The notes below the pieces were generated by a model. It was given only the letters and a program-made list of their open reading frames with translations, ran no database searches and was not told where the DNA came from. The position numbers and the translations under genes are program-made. A stretch of 64,000 nucleotides of DNA from the NCBI GenBank assembly GCA_963580455.1, contig OY756972.1, forward strand, positions 3,239,001-3,303,000, written 5' to 3'. This document shows positions 11,411 to 23,421 of the stretch, in pieces. The number at the start of each line of letters is the position of its first letter. Positions within the stretch are counted from its first letter, which is position 1. Source of the stretch: Euonymus europaeus. Taxonomy: Eukaryota; Streptophyta; Magnoliopsida; Celastrales; Celastraceae.

Positions 11411-12047
11411 ATTGATACGTTTCAAAATTGGCCATTGAATACCGCTACTTGATCTTCACCTTTCAAAAATGAAATAATTCTACCGTTGATTTAAGCTCTC
11501 GATCTCATCCATTCAGTTACAGTAGAGCATGTATTACACACTTGAAAATGAGTATAGATTCTATAGAATGTGTTTTTTTTATTGATGTAGGTATATTGGG
11601 GGATGTGTTATAGTGATACAAATGAGTATTCGTTTTAACTTTTTGTAGTTTTGTTCGAAAATAGAAGACGGATCCTTGAAATGTAGATGTTCTGTTAAAA
11701 GATAAATGATAAAATGTATAAAGATTTGTGTTTTATTAATGTGACTTCATTGAGAAATGTATTATACTAATGTGAATAAATTTAAAACTTGATTTTTTAT
11801 GTAATAAAAATGAGTTAATTTTAATGAGAAAGAAATAGTTCCCCATTGCATGTGCTCAATGAGAGTGGGACTGGGATTATTCAATCCAAACTAAAATTTG
11901 CAATAATGGGCCCATTTGTGGCCGATATAATCATGGCAGAAACAACATAAAAACCAACTTCTTATTAAAAAATCGACCAGAACAATTGGGAACTCAACAT
12001 GAAATCATAATTGTATTGGGTATAGTGGGTGTCTGTAGGGTAGCAGT
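11411..12047. other. Intergenic, no gene recognised
   Basis: AT-rich DNA between the inverted-repeat element and the stop codon of GDSL gene 2. It should include that gene's 3' UTR and terminator. Nothing else stands out. Confidence 0.5.
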
Positions 12048-13733
12048 TCAACATGGTGTATCCCCACACAAGAATTGATTGATAGAATTCTGGATGATTT
12101 CAGCGGAGAGAATCCTGTAAGCCTTCTCTGTAGGATGAAACCCGTCCCAGAAAAGATAACCTGAATCATCTGGACATGTATGTGGGCTGAACTGGTTACA
12201 GAATATTGATGCTTCTATTAGTCCTGTACCACAACATCCTTTGTTCACAATCTTAAACCCTGAAACAACAATCAAGGTTCATTAGTCCTAATTCAATATG
12301 AGACATCAAATGTATTGTCCTCCCGGAGTACTTTTACAGGCATTCCTGCCCCCTCCCACTCAAACCCATAACCTCCTAGTTAGAGCGGACAATACCACAG
12401 CTGCAAAAACATATCCATATATACATATATATATATATAAATGTTAATCATACCATATTTTCCTGGGTTTATGATGATGTCATTGAGAGGATTATAGATA
12501 TCAATATAGACCACAGTCGCACCGGGTAAGTCGTTGAGGATGTTCAACTCTGCAGCCAATTTGGAGTTGAACAATTGCGACGCTTGATTGTATATATCTT
12601 TACAATCTCTTTGTATGCCGCCGGCCACAGTTCTCGTTGACGGGATACATCCTAGTGGTGGAGCACCAAAAATGCCGATCCTTCGTGCTCCAACCCCATA
12701 TAATTCCTTTCAATAAAAATTCAACGATTGTAACTCGCAGAGTGAGAAGAATTACTAATACTTTGAAGTTCGTTCAGGAAGAGAGTCGGGGTTAATTTAA
12801 TTACCTTGACATAATCGGAAGCCGATCGAACCATAATGTCGGTGTAAGTACCGATGTCATAATGTGCTTGCCTGATACGAGAATCGTAATATGTAGTGGC
12901 AATGTCATTGCTGCTAGCTACCACTAAAACCAGAGACAGAGCTAGAAGGTTACTTGTCCCTGCTTCACCAATTAGCCCTTTCACTTTTCCTACGTATTCT
13001 TTGAACTGGTTGAACTGATCCTCTAATGAATAGCACATCTGACTCACATACCAAAAAGAAATTTTTTAAAATTAGAGGCTGATATTTTTTTGAAATAACC
13101 AGCTTGATCATATATGATTAGAGCATGTGCGATGTGTTCCTTACAGCTACTTGTGATGTCAAAGGATCATAGCCTGCGCCGCCGGAGGCGAAGTTTACAC
13201 CGGTGAGGAGATGTTCTGGTTTCAAATTCGGATCATTATATGCCGGCAACAGCTCTTTAATCCCCAGATCTTCCACTGAAATTCATTCATGAATTCGGGA
13301 TTCTAAGTTTATTGAAACTCAGCATTGTACATCTTCATTAAAAAATAAATCATAACTCATGTAACACCATTTAATATCTATATCTATATGTATATATATG
13401 GGGGGGGGTGGTGGTTTTTGAATACAAACCTAGAAAATCAGCAGGGACTTTTCCATTGGAGAATCTTCCAGTGGGCATTCCACCTTTAAATTCCCTCCCA
13501 TAAGGAGGGAAGTTAGATCTGGCAGGAGTTGTGAGCTTGTTGTTGTTGCCAGTATCCACTATTGAGTCTCCAAACACTATCACTGCTGGTACTGTGTTGT
13601 TCCCTGGAAGCTTAATTACACCTTCACTTCTCCTTAAACAAACACCCAACAATACACATATCGACAACAATATCTTCAAAAAAGCTGCTGGTGAAGAGAT
13701 GGGCAAGTAGAATTTCATTGCTTCAAGAACCAT
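12048..13733 (-). CDS. GDSL esterase/lipase, EXL-like (cluster gene 2)
   Basis: Five GT-AG exons join in frame: 13430-13733, 13145-13275, 12805-13038, 12454-12706 and 12048-12259, giving 377 aa. The product is a secreted EXL-type GDSL hydrolase. An N-terminal hydrophobic stretch ([17 protein letters not shown]) is the likely signal peptide. Block I is [12 protein letters not shown], with the nucleophilic Ser. Then follow [12 protein letters not shown] and [14 protein letters not shown], and [13 protein letters not shown]. Block III is [12 protein letters not shown], with Asn in the oxyanion position. Exon 4 has [16 protein letters not shown] and YIDIYNPL. Block V is [12 protein letters not shown], with the catalytic Asp and His. 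The first ATG (13733) is used; a second Met four codons later (MKFYL) is an equally possible start. Intron 4 and the end of intron 1 hold AT-rich microsatellites. No damage is seen. Confidence 0.9.
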
Positions 13734-14083
13734 TTATTATTACTACTTCCCTTCTTGGGATTGTAGTAACTGAAAAGAATTGTGTGGGTGAAGGAAATGT
13801 AAAGAGAGAAACATATTTATATCTAATATTGATATTGATTTCTGTGTATATCCAATTATATATTTGATTTGTGTATAACGTAATGACTAATGACAACATT
13901 AGAAAAGACTCCAATCTACGGAGGCATTTCTGGGGATAGAGAGGGACGGGCCACCGTCCATTACCTAAATTTTCAGGTCCCATAATTTTGAAAAATATTA
14001 TTAGTATAATTTCTCAAAACACTAATACTGATTTCTATGTGTATCCAATTATAAATTTGATCTGTGTCTAATGCAGTGACTAA
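13734..14083. promoter_or_regulatory. Upstream region of GDSL gene 2, with a duplicated segment
   Basis: This is the presumed promoter side of the minus-strand gene starting at 13733. A TATA-like stretch (TATAAATATG on the minus strand, near 13812-13821) lies about 85 bp upstream of the ATG. From about 13820 the DNA is one copy of a diverged duplication whose second copy lies at 14024-14395. Confidence 0.35.
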
Positions 14084-14395
14084 TAAAAACATTACAAAAT
14101 CAAGAGGTCATAGCCCTGGTTTGTCTTCCTATCGTGTAGGAAGTTAGAGGTCTTGTATTCGTATCTCTCATGCTACCAATTTGAGTAAAATTTATGATAA
14201 CTATGGTGAGAGTTTTAAAAGATAGAGGGTTGCCTCCTTGTGTAGTCTAATTATTTCTTTTGGATATTCTCCTCATTGATATAAAAAAAATAAAAACATT
14301 ACAAAAGACTCTAGTCTACAAGATCGTTTCTGGAGTAAGGGGAGACGGGATATAATTTTGAAAAATATTATTAATATATTTTCTCAAAACTCATT
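13820..14395. repeat. Diverged direct duplication interrupted by a SINE
   Basis: Copy 1 (about 13820-14023) contains TTGATTTCTGTGTATATCCA, AACATTAGAAAAGACTCCA, GGCATTTCTGGGGATAG and AATTTTGAAAAATATTATTA. Copy 2 (about 14024-14395) has the same landmarks in the same order, but is split after AACATTACAAAA by a 191-bp insertion with a target-site duplication. Confidence 0.7.
14084..14306 (+). mobile_element. SINE-like retroposon with 16-bp target-site duplication
   Basis: The body at 14100-14290 (191 bp) ends in an A-rich tail (ATAAAAAAAA) and is flanked by identical 16-bp repeats TAAAAACATTACAAAA at 14084-14099 and 14291-14306. The first 80 bp contain a weak B-box-like sequence (TATTCGTATCTC, near 14156-14167) about 45 bp downstream of an AGCCCTGGTTTG stretch, in keeping with a decayed tRNA-derived head. 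The 16-bp duplication and A-rich tail point to target-primed integration by LINE machinery. The family is not known to me. Confidence 0.7.
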
Positions 14396-14616
14396 TAAGT
14401 TTATTCAGAGCTAATTCAGTGTCTCACTTCGCCCGAACGCCCAAAGCTTCAACATAATTGGAGGCAATAAATGAATGGTCAAATTTTTCATCACAATTTG
14501 GTAGCTGTTGAGGAGTGGAACAGAACTTAAATGACTTTCATAAATGCACACACCAAATTGTACCAGTTAAAATGTTATTGAATTTATTAGCAAACAAGCC
14601 AACACCAGTCCAAGCT

Positions 14617-14970
14617 ATATAGCCTATAGATACAAAAATATACAGATACGATATGTTGTTATTCTTTGCAGTTTATGTATGCATGTATGTTGTTTCAGAA
14701 AAATATAACTTTAACAATAATATATTTATAATAAAATTCATTGCATTGTCTTGTATTATTATAATTGATATATATTTTCTATTATTTCTCAAACCATTAT
14801 ATGTGACCAAGCTATAGATACAAAAAGATACATATATGATTCATGTTGTCATTCCTTCCATGTATGTTGTTTAAAAAAAATGACAATAATATATTATAAT
14901 AAATTCAGTGCGTTGTTTTGTATTATTTTATTATAATTATTATATTTTTTATTAGTATTTATCAAACCAT
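14617..14970. repeat. AT-rich direct duplication, unit ~190 bp
   Basis: The segment with TATAGATACAAAAA, ATGTATGTTGTTT, AACAATAATATAT, ATAATAAATTCA and TTGTATTATTATAATT occurs twice, from about 14617 and from about 14811, with indels. There are no coding features. Confidence 0.6.
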
Positions 14971-14972
14971 TG

Positions 14973-15560
14973 TGTAACAACCCAACCCCCATTTTGAAAG
15001 AAATATCGTTTGGACTAATAAAAGTAACAATCCCATTTAACTCAATTTATATTACTGTCAAGCCAGAAATTTTTGTGCATGCGAATTTGACGACCCAGAT
15101 TTAAACCTGATAATAAAAAAATTCTCTCATATAAGTGAGGGCGTGTGTCAATCCGGTTATTAAGAAAGTGATCAATCATACAACATGACCAGGTCAAGTA
15201 TCTCAGTGCATTGAAGAGTACCTTTAAGGGACCTTGGTATAATATCATGATACCACCTCGGTGAACAAGTAAGAGGAACATCTCAGTAATTTGGAAGTGT
15301 CGACCCACTGTATTATAAGGAAACGTTACAAGGAGAATTAACTCTAACAAAACGTGTCTCGAGCGAGCGGTTATTTCAGGATAGTCATTTCATAAACATG
15401 TAACGTGGCCTCCATTCAATCTCTTTTGTCTTTTTCAATACATAACTGACTTAAGTATCGAAGTGTCACCCCTTAGGTACACCTTGAGGATCCCAAAAAA
15501 CAAAGAGACGTATTTTCCCCAAAAAAGAAAGAAGTGTAATCCAAATTCCTTGGATGCCTG
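14973..15560 (+). mobile_element. Possible LTR-retrotransposon LTR fragment
   Basis: The sequence TGTAACAACCCAACCCCC at 14973 resembles the start of many plant Ty3-type LTRs. The following 500 bp are moderately GC-rich relative to their surroundings and non-coding. I cannot define a right end, primer-binding site or target duplication, so this is a candidate only. Confidence 0.3.
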
Positions 15561-16999
15561 TTTTAGCAGCAGTTTAATTCAGCAGTTATCATTACGAAAC
15601 TTAACAAAATAATTAAAGATATCCAGGCACTTTTTTTATAAGAAGGCGATCGAGCATGTTCCTCTTTCATTGGCTGCGCAGTGAAGAGTGCGTTTTGATA
15701 TCAATTGGCTATTGTACTTGTCACAGTTGGTAGCAAAAGCTGCAGTATCAGTGCTGAAGCTTTATCAATGTGCTCCATCAAATGCCCTCGCCCCTCTGTT
15801 GTATTTATTAAACCCTCTACTATATTTATTACACTTTACTCCTCCCTTTATTTTCTTGCCTCCTTTTTAATTTATTATTTATTCTCTCTTCCGCGTTTTC
15901 GATTTGCGCTGTAATACATTCTGAGGTCTGAGCTATCAACTTCACAGGACTCACTGTGTTTGTCATGTCTTGCAATTCATTGATCCTTTTCTTCTGCCCA
16001 ACTCGAAACCCAAAATGGTTCAAACGGGTTGCGGGTTGGCACAACTATAAGTGGGCCTGTAGAAGGCCGTCTCCCTATAATAATACGGGAATGAGATTTA
16101 TATGCACTCCACTATTTCAAAGCATATAAGTTTTTTTTGCTTGTGTTGTCACGTGGAAAGAAAAAATCCTCTGTGTGAACGTATACCTTGAAAAATAGAT
16201 GGTCAAAATTTAGTTGTAATTCGAAAATAATGGAGTATAAATAAAGCTGACCTAATACGAAAAAACGACTGGATCTAGACGAATTGGATGCGGTTGCCTG
16301 GTAAATGGACTTAGTTAGGCCTGTGTACTACCCCCTTATTTGTAGGTTGATATTTATTGACATGGTATCAATATCTTCTCACCTATATTTTTCTTCGACT
16401 TCTCTCTTCTGCGATATTTTGCTCCATGAGTTATAAGTACTAAAACCGATATTTATTTAATTTGTAGGGCAAGAACTCGAAGTTGACCATGGCTGCCATA
16501 CATTTTGATGTTCAAAGCCACATGATGAAGTAATTCTCTATTACACGTGCGCGTGTGTTATGATTCCACGTGTGATGACCGACGCGTGGTGATAGGTTCG
16601 GACACATAAATTCATTTGAGAGTAATTTCTCCATCATGAATTTTGTCCTCTTCTCCAACACCACATTTAATCTTTTATCATGTATTAAAGTAGGACCAGA
16701 CAAAAAATCTGAAATCAAATAGTTTGATCACATTTTACATTAAAACATATCAAAAATTAAAAATTGACATAATCGACTAAACAATTTGATTAAAAAATTG
16801 ATCGTTTTGGACACAATTCTGAAGTTATCATTTAAAAGTTCTTAAAATTAATTCAGATATTGAGTGAAATTTATAAACCACAACAACTACTGATCAACAC
16901 CAAAAAAGAGAGTATACAAGATTGCAAAGTAATGGAAATTTATTCAATATTATATATCACATTTGATTGAAATCAAGACTTTATAGGTAGAAGTAAAAT
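15561..16999. other. Intergenic, no gene recognised
   Basis: No supported gene. A cluster of CACGTG-like cores lies at 16540-16590 (ACACGTGCGCGTGTG, CCACGTGTGATG, GACGCGTGG). They could be G-box-type binding sites, but they sit on the 3' side of the nearest gene, so a promoter role is uncertain. Confidence 0.4.
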
Positions 17000-19188
17000 T
17001 CAAAAGAATTTATCAACATATTTGCTGAGTAATTGCTTAACAATTACATCATATCCGTTCTCTGTAGGATGATAACTATCCCAAAACACATAACTAGATG
17101 GCTTTGGACATGTATCTGTAGCCGGGTTACAGAGCACTGCCACCTCCAAAGCTCCTGTCCCACAACAACCTTTGTCCGCCACTTCAAACCCTGCAAAACA
17201 ACATTAACACAACAAAAATGTCAATTTAATTTTTACTTACAAAGAAAATGGGCTTGATTAATCACATTAATTAAAATGGGTTTTTGATTAATTACCATAT
17301 TGAGTGGGATTTTTTATGATATCAAGGAGAGGAGCATAGACATCAATGTAGACAATCTTGCTGTTTGGTAAGGAAGTGGTTAGGTTATCCATCTGTGCAG
17401 ACAATTTGGAGTTGAAGAGAAGGGCTGCTTGGTTGTGATCTTCTGCACAATCTCTTTCTATACCTCCTGCAAGTGTTCTTTGTGATGGGACACAGCCGAT
17501 CGGTGGTGCGCTAAATACAGCAATTCTTCTTGCCCCCAAATCATATAGTTCCTTCCAAATATTTCACCAAAATAAATTAGGAAAAAAAAACAGAGAGGTC
17601 ATCAACTAACGGGCCAGACCGGCCTGATTGAACCCAATGAGTTTAGCTTTATCTCTCGGCCCAAACTAATCCGACCCATTATTAGTAGGCCAGGCCCAAG
17701 ATTAAATTTTCATACCCAATTTCGGCCCAAAATTTGAACCACCTTCACTTTCTTTCTTTTTGTTCTTTTGTTTTTTCCTTAAGCTTGATCCACAGACCGA
17801 ATAACTCAATAACATGTCCAAGCCGACACTTTCATTTAGGTGAGCTAATTCTAGATCGTTGGATATAATAAAAAATATTTCACACTCTTCATGTTTGTAT
17901 TTGATTTTCGTTCAAACCAAAATATATCATGAGATTCGTAAAATGGTTAATATATAAATATATTTTGGCTGAGTTAGCCATGTCACCTTGACGAAAGAGG
18001 AAGCAGAGTTAGCCATGAGATCAGTGTACGCAGGAACATCATACTGGACTTGTCTAACACGAAGACCATAGTAAGTGTTGGCAATATCATCGCTGCCTGA
18101 CACTACAATAAAGAAACCTTTGGTCAAAATGAAGTTTGTTCTCTCTTCTCCAACAGCCAATCTCAGCTTCATTATGTACTCTTTGAAGTAGCGAGTTTGA
18201 TCTGATAGCGATAGCACTGACTGGATCATACATAAGTAACTAATTAGTCAATAATTAACAAATAAGTACAAATAGCTAGGTAGAAGATACGTACTACCGC
18301 TCTAGGTGTGAGAGGATCATAGCCTGAGCCTCCTGAAGCAAATGAGACTCCTGTGATCAGATCTTGAGGTTTCAATGATGGATCCAAATATGGTGGCACT
18401 GTTTCTTTGACTCCAAGTTCTTCAGCTGATCATATATATTCCAACAGAATTCTTAATTATATAATCAAAACTTCCTATACATATATAATCAAACCTGATC
18501 ATTGAAATTTCGTTTATATATATATCAACTTCAAAATCATAATCAAAGACTTTAAATTTACATATATGCGTGCATATTTTAAACTTCATATATATACACA
18601 CACACACACACATGTGTATACACTACTGTTCACATGGCAGACGTTCGCATCTGAGAATTGATGTATATTAATTTTATGTGCGTGTCATCTTCATATGCTT
18701 TCCTATGAAATACTTTTTAAGGCAATTATAACAATTAAGAGTTTGACTAATAAATAGTTTTAGAACAATTTAAGAACCGAAAATAATTTAAAAGAGAAAA
18801 TAAGTAAAAGCTAATTTTGACTATAATTAATTAATAATATGTATTTTGGGGCCCAAGAAGAGAAGAGGTGTGATGTGTGGTGCGTACCAATCAAGTCAGA
18901 AGGAACTCTTCCATTACAAAACCTTCCAGTAGGAACTCCTCCCTCGAAATCCTTACCATAAGGAGGGAAGTCACATTTGATTATAGTTTGAAGATAGTTG
19001 TTGTTCCCTGAATCCACAATCGAATCCCCGAACGCGAATACCGCCGGAATAGTCTCATTCGCTGGAATCTTGACTGAACCTCCTCCCGCAGCTACCACGT
19101 AAACAATATTAACATACACACTAGTACTCACAATTAAGAACCCTAATATTGAAGAACTTGCTGCAGCAGACATATCTGGCCTCTTCAT
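17000..19188 (-). CDS. GDSL esterase/lipase, EXL-like (cluster gene 3)
   Basis: Five GT-AG exons join in frame: 18888-19188, 18295-18425, 17987-18220, 17296-17551 and 17000-17190, giving 370 aa. The product is a secreted EXL-type GDSL hydrolase. A hydrophobic N-terminus ([20 protein letters not shown]) acts as signal peptide. Block I is [12 protein letters not shown]. Then follow [26 protein letters not shown] and [13 protein letters not shown]. Block III reads [13 protein letters not shown], so Asp replaces the Asn found in cluster gene 2. Exon 4 has [15 protein letters not shown] and [14 protein letters not shown]. Block V is [12 protein letters not shown]. Intron 3 (17552-17986) and intron 1 are the longest in the cluster's intact genes. 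Exon 1, 2 and 3 lengths (301, 131 and 234) nearly match gene 2, so these two are the closest pair. No damage is visible. Confidence 0.9.
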
Positions 19189-19648
19189 AGTTTGATAGAC
19201 TAGGAGACTGCAATAATATGGCTCTTTCTAATCCTAATTATCTTTATGTATATATACACAGAGTAGATTCAAAATAGTACTTAAACAATTGTTTTGGGCG
19301 TCATTTATTGCACACAGCTACAAGTGACCGATATTATATATAGATATATGTATATGTAGATCAAAACAGATGTTTTGGTATAGACCACACAATGTGTCTT
19401 TTGGGTTATACATGAACTGTATGTATGAATATGTTGTTCTAATAGATTAAAAATTAATTAATTTATGATGATCATATGTTGCTTGTGCATAGTGCATGCA
19501 TGCAGGTTTTTCTCAAAAACCACCAAAATAGAATCAAATTATTAAATTCCTTATACCAAGATTTTCAAAGTTTCTCTTGAGGTTACCCCAAGGATCAAGT
19601 GTTATTTAATATAAACAAATTAATCAAGTTTACTTTAACTTTACAAAA

Positions 19649-19679
<31 letters not shown>

Positions 19680-20354
19680 GAGAGAGTATAGAGTATATAT
19701 AGAGTATAGGGTTTAGACACTTGTTCAATTATTAAAATTAGAAAAATAATTGCATGAGTAAGCAACGTATATGATCGCGACAACTATCTACACTTCCTTA
19801 TACGCCGGCCGGGTAACCATCGTAATAATTAAGAACACCTATAATTATAATAATGTAAAGTCCATTAGTCATTATCGGCTCTATCTAGAATCTCTTCATA
19901 TATTTTGATCTGTAAAGCAAAGCCTTTTCATTCATTTTTTTAAAAAATAAAAATAAAATAAATTCATTTGTCTTTTTTCTTTAATTATTTTGACTCCCAT
20001 CCACCCTCAATTATTTCTCTAGAATTGATTAATCAATCCATCTGAAAACTACACACACACATCCATTAATATTATGAGGACCATTCTTAAATGTAAGATC
20101 AAAGTAATTAATAGCTGTATTTTTCTAGCTAGTTATATGTCTTCATCATTTCTACACTTTTTGTATATACAGTACTAAAATCTCTATAATTATAATCATA
20201 GGACCAGACTAATTTTATTATTATTATGAGGTTATAACCTAGTAGAAATGTACTTTCAAAAACTTAATAGAGATTGGGACTAATTTTTTTTATAACTATA
20301 CAGAGGTTATTTTTATATAGAGTATTATCATAAAGAGGTTTTACTAATTCCCCT
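19189..20354. other. Intergenic region upstream of GDSL gene 3
   Basis: AT-rich, with no gene. It holds the likely promoter of the gene starting at 19188 and a compound (GT)n(AT)n(AG)n microsatellite at about 19646-19686. Confidence 0.5.
19646..19686. repeat. Compound microsatellite
   Basis: About ten GT units are followed by AT units and a short AG run, within intergenic DNA. Confidence 0.85.
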
Positions 20355-20591
20355 TAAGACCTTGCTTTTATAAATGAGGAGTCAGAAGAGGTTGGGTTGG
20401 GAGAGGTTCGTGAATTTTCCGAACCCATCAAAATGAGGTGTTCAAATTTTAAATATTGGGAGGAGTTCATAAAAGTTGGGAGGGGTTCGAGAACTCTTTT
20501 GAACCTTACTCATAGTTTTTACCAAATAAAAATTGGGAGGAGTTCGATATGAACCCAACCTCCCATTTATAACATACCGAACAAGGCCTAA
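20355..20591. mobile_element. Tourist-like (PIF/Harbinger) MITE with TAA duplication
   Basis: The element occupies 20358-20588 (231 bp), flanked by TAA on both sides. The left end begins GACCTTGCTTTTATAAATGA and the right end, read inward, begins GGCCTTGTTCGGTATGTTAT then AAATGGGAGG. This matches the GGCCTTGTT-type ends and 3-bp TWA duplications of PIF/Harbinger MITEs. GGTTGGGTT and GAGGTTCG blocks are repeated inside. No protein is encoded. Confidence 0.65.
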
Positions 20592-20831
20592 CTAGCCTTA
20601 ATTATAGTTTGTGAAGGGAATAAGGAGAGACCGTCAAATTGAAAATATGAAATAAAGTTGTCAAAATATCCACAAAGTGATGCAGGTGGACAAATATTGA
20701 TCTCATATATGCTTAAAAGTAGATAATTGGATATTTTAATTGTGACAAGATGGTGGGCTACCTCATGAAAAGGAATCACGCAAGAACAATTTAATTAATT
20801 ATAACTCATGCTGTAACAGCTTGAGAAAGTA

Positions 20832-21400
20832 AGGGTGTATTTGGTAATAATTTTCAAAATAGTTTTCTGTTTTGAAAAATCAAATGATTGCTTAAAATTC
20901 ATTTGCCTAATTTATTTTGAGTTTTTATTTTTAAAAACAGTTTTCATTTATCAGTTTTAAAAACTAAAAAACCAAAACAACATTTTGTTGTTTTTGTAAG
21001 ATTTTCAAGTTACATAATTGTAATTAAGATGAATTTATTTTATTTTATTTTTCTCTCTCTTCTCTCACTCTCAACGGTGACTCGCCTCTCTTCACCGACA
21101 TCGTCGTCCGGCCACCGGACGGCTTTGCTCCGGTGTTGACCCAAAATCACATTCATTTTTACCCGATTGATGAATTTGAATTTCATTTTGTTAAATTTGA
21201 GTTTTATTGGGATGAATTTCAATTTCATTTGATTAAATTTCAATTTTAATTTCATGTTTTTCGGTTTCCGAAAACAAAGTCAAATATCACCAACCAAATG
21301 AATTTTTTAACAGTTTTTTTTTTCTAAAAAGTGTTTCTAAAAACTATACCCAAAATCGTTTTTAAAAATTAAAAAAGAAAATAATATTCAAACACACTCT
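20832..21400. mobile_element. MITE-like inverted-repeat element
   Basis: The left end AGGGTGTATTTGGTAATAAT and the right end, read inward, AGAGTGTGTTTGAATATTAT form an imperfect inverted repeat over about 25 bp. The interior has AATTTCATTT-rich repeats and a short GC-rich CT/CCGG block. I could not find a clean target-site duplication. Confidence 0.5.
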
Positions 21401-21580
21401 AAAGCTTTACATGGCTATTAATGAAGTGAAAAAAAGAGTTTGTTTGGTAAACGACCAACCAAACCCCAAAAAGATTGAACTGGATTAGTGAACGAATTCA
21501 ATCTGAGTTTTTTAATTTTATATATATGTGATTGTGTGGAAGGATAAAAATTTATGAACTAATTTAATCTAAAGGAAGCC

Positions 21581-21692
21581 AAACAAGCTAACATGATTTT
21601 CGGTTAACGTCCTTGTTTATATGCAATCCAAACTCCAAACAAGCTGATATGATTTTCGGTTAACGTCCTTGTTTATATGCAATCCAAACTCC
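21581..21692. repeat. 56-bp tandem duplication
   Basis: The unit AAACAAGCTAACATGATTTT, then CGGTTAACGTCCTTG and ATGCAATCCAAACTCC, at 21581-21636 is repeated at 21637-21692 with two or so changes. It looks recent. Confidence 0.9.
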
Positions 21693-23177
21693 AAACCCTT
21701 TTTAATAAGGGAAAATGGATGGAATTCAGGATTTGAGATTATATACGGTATAGCTCGTCAATTGAACTATATGGATCAGAATTCGTAATAATCCAAACTC
21801 CATTAGCATAGAAGATTAAAGTAGTAGTATTTTTTTAAAAAAAAATCCGAGTAATGGCGTGAGAAACTCGTGTATGGTTAATTTGTATTCTAATGAATAA
21901 GTATTGCTGACATTATTGAACATAAGTTGAAGAAAACATAGTTAAAAAGTAAAAATAGATTTCTAATTTTGAAATTGAAGTAAGGAAGTTTCGATGAATA
22001 ATTTTTTCTAAAGTTCTAAAATATAAGTAAACATAGTATTCATATGCAAACAAATGTTCTAGATTCCTTACCAATAAGAAATCCTAATCAATTTTTTATT
22101 TTTTGACAAGTATTTTAACTTTTTTTTTTTTTTTGAATTGTCCTTGTGTTGTTCCCTTCTCTAGTTTTCATTTTATTTTATTATTTCATATCTAAATTTC
22201 TTATGCCACTCTTGTGCATTTGTTTTCAGTACAATCTCTATTTAAATATAAGCTATTAGATATACGCTGATCGAGTCGGATGCGATCCAAACTCGAGCAT
22301 GTTAAAACGGTTCGCAAGACTACACTGACAAGCGGTTGAGATCGGATCGAAACACAGGATGTAAAAATGCCTCTCATAAACCTTTGGCGCACACGAGGAA
22401 ATACCCTAAAATTGTTGGACATGAGAGTTACCTATACGTTGATGTTAACTCTTGCACTCTTTTTTTCAAGTGGAATTAAGTTCATATCTGTCTCAAATTG
22501 TACATAATGTACATACATATAATATATATATGTCTATTATATATGTTTCCAATTTAATTGGTTCAAATATATGCAAGTACAACTCATTAACCAGAAACCA
22601 GAAACGACTAAGATTAAATTGTCATGTCTACACACAACCAGAAACCAGAAATCTACTTATCAATTGCTAACTTAATTAAGAGACGGAATAGAAGTTAGTA
22701 GAGGTTTAAATATGAAGTTTGCACTATGTGGGGCTAGGGCTTATCTACATCTCTTAATCACACAACTAACAGTATTTATATTTTGTTCTTTACTGGCCAA
22801 TGAAATTCTTAAAAGTTGTCAAACGTGAATAATTTGTAACTATTTTTTGGTTTTTTTTTTTTAACTGGGATATTCAGGAACTGTAAAACCACAAATAAAT
22901 TTAGCCTTGTACCTCCCCCGTGTTATATGCAACTTGCTTAGTAAAGGTCTCAAATCTTATTTCCTGCGTCCAGCGATGTGGTATCCAGAACACCACAAAT
23001 AAGTGTATATAGCCTGCTACCTCACTCGTGCTATATGTAACTTTCCTTTCATTGCACCTCACAAACAGTTAGTTGATTATTTTTTCAGATCGTGCTGGAC
23101 ATTTGATTGTTAATCCAATTAGTGTGAGTGTTAGGCGATCGTGAGACGAGCAGTATCATATTTGATATATGAAATTA

Positions 23178-23300
23178 ATAGGGGTGTAGAAGAGACGAGA
23201 CGAGCTTTAAGGTGCTTGAGCTTGACTCGGTTAAAAAATGATAAGCTTGAGCTTGAATTGTGCTAAAGTTTACAGCCGAGCTCAAGCTTTGCTCATTAAA
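23178..23300. mobile_element. Possible hAT-type terminus remnant
   Basis: TAGGGGTGTAGAAGAGACGA is followed by repeats of GAGCTTGA/CGAGCT, the usual look of a plant hAT subterminal region. Only one end is visible. Confidence 0.35.
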
Positions 23301-23421
23301 AATTTGGTAAATTACTAAATGAGTAGCACCAAATAATTGGGTAAAAATATTTTAAATGTAAATACATGTTAATTTTTAGTACTAATGTAATATACTAATA
23401 ATATTATTAATAATATACATG

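Larger units (their letters stand above)
21401..23421. other. Intergenic, no gene recognised
   Basis: No supported gene. It contains a perfect-looking 56-bp tandem duplication (21581-21692), a possible hAT end (23178-23300), and AT-rich DNA including AATAATATTAT repeats next to the truncated pseudogene at 23422. Confidence 0.5.

Noticed and set aside
15042..15350. 102-codon minus-strand frame
   Set aside because: No motif, and it lies inside a probable LTR fragment.
16540..16590. G-box cluster as a promoter
   Set aside because: It lies on the 3' side of GDSL gene 3 and far from any start codon.
20832..21400. Firm superfamily call for this inverted-repeat element
   Set aside because: The ends are imperfect and no target-site duplication was found, so only a MITE-like label is kept.
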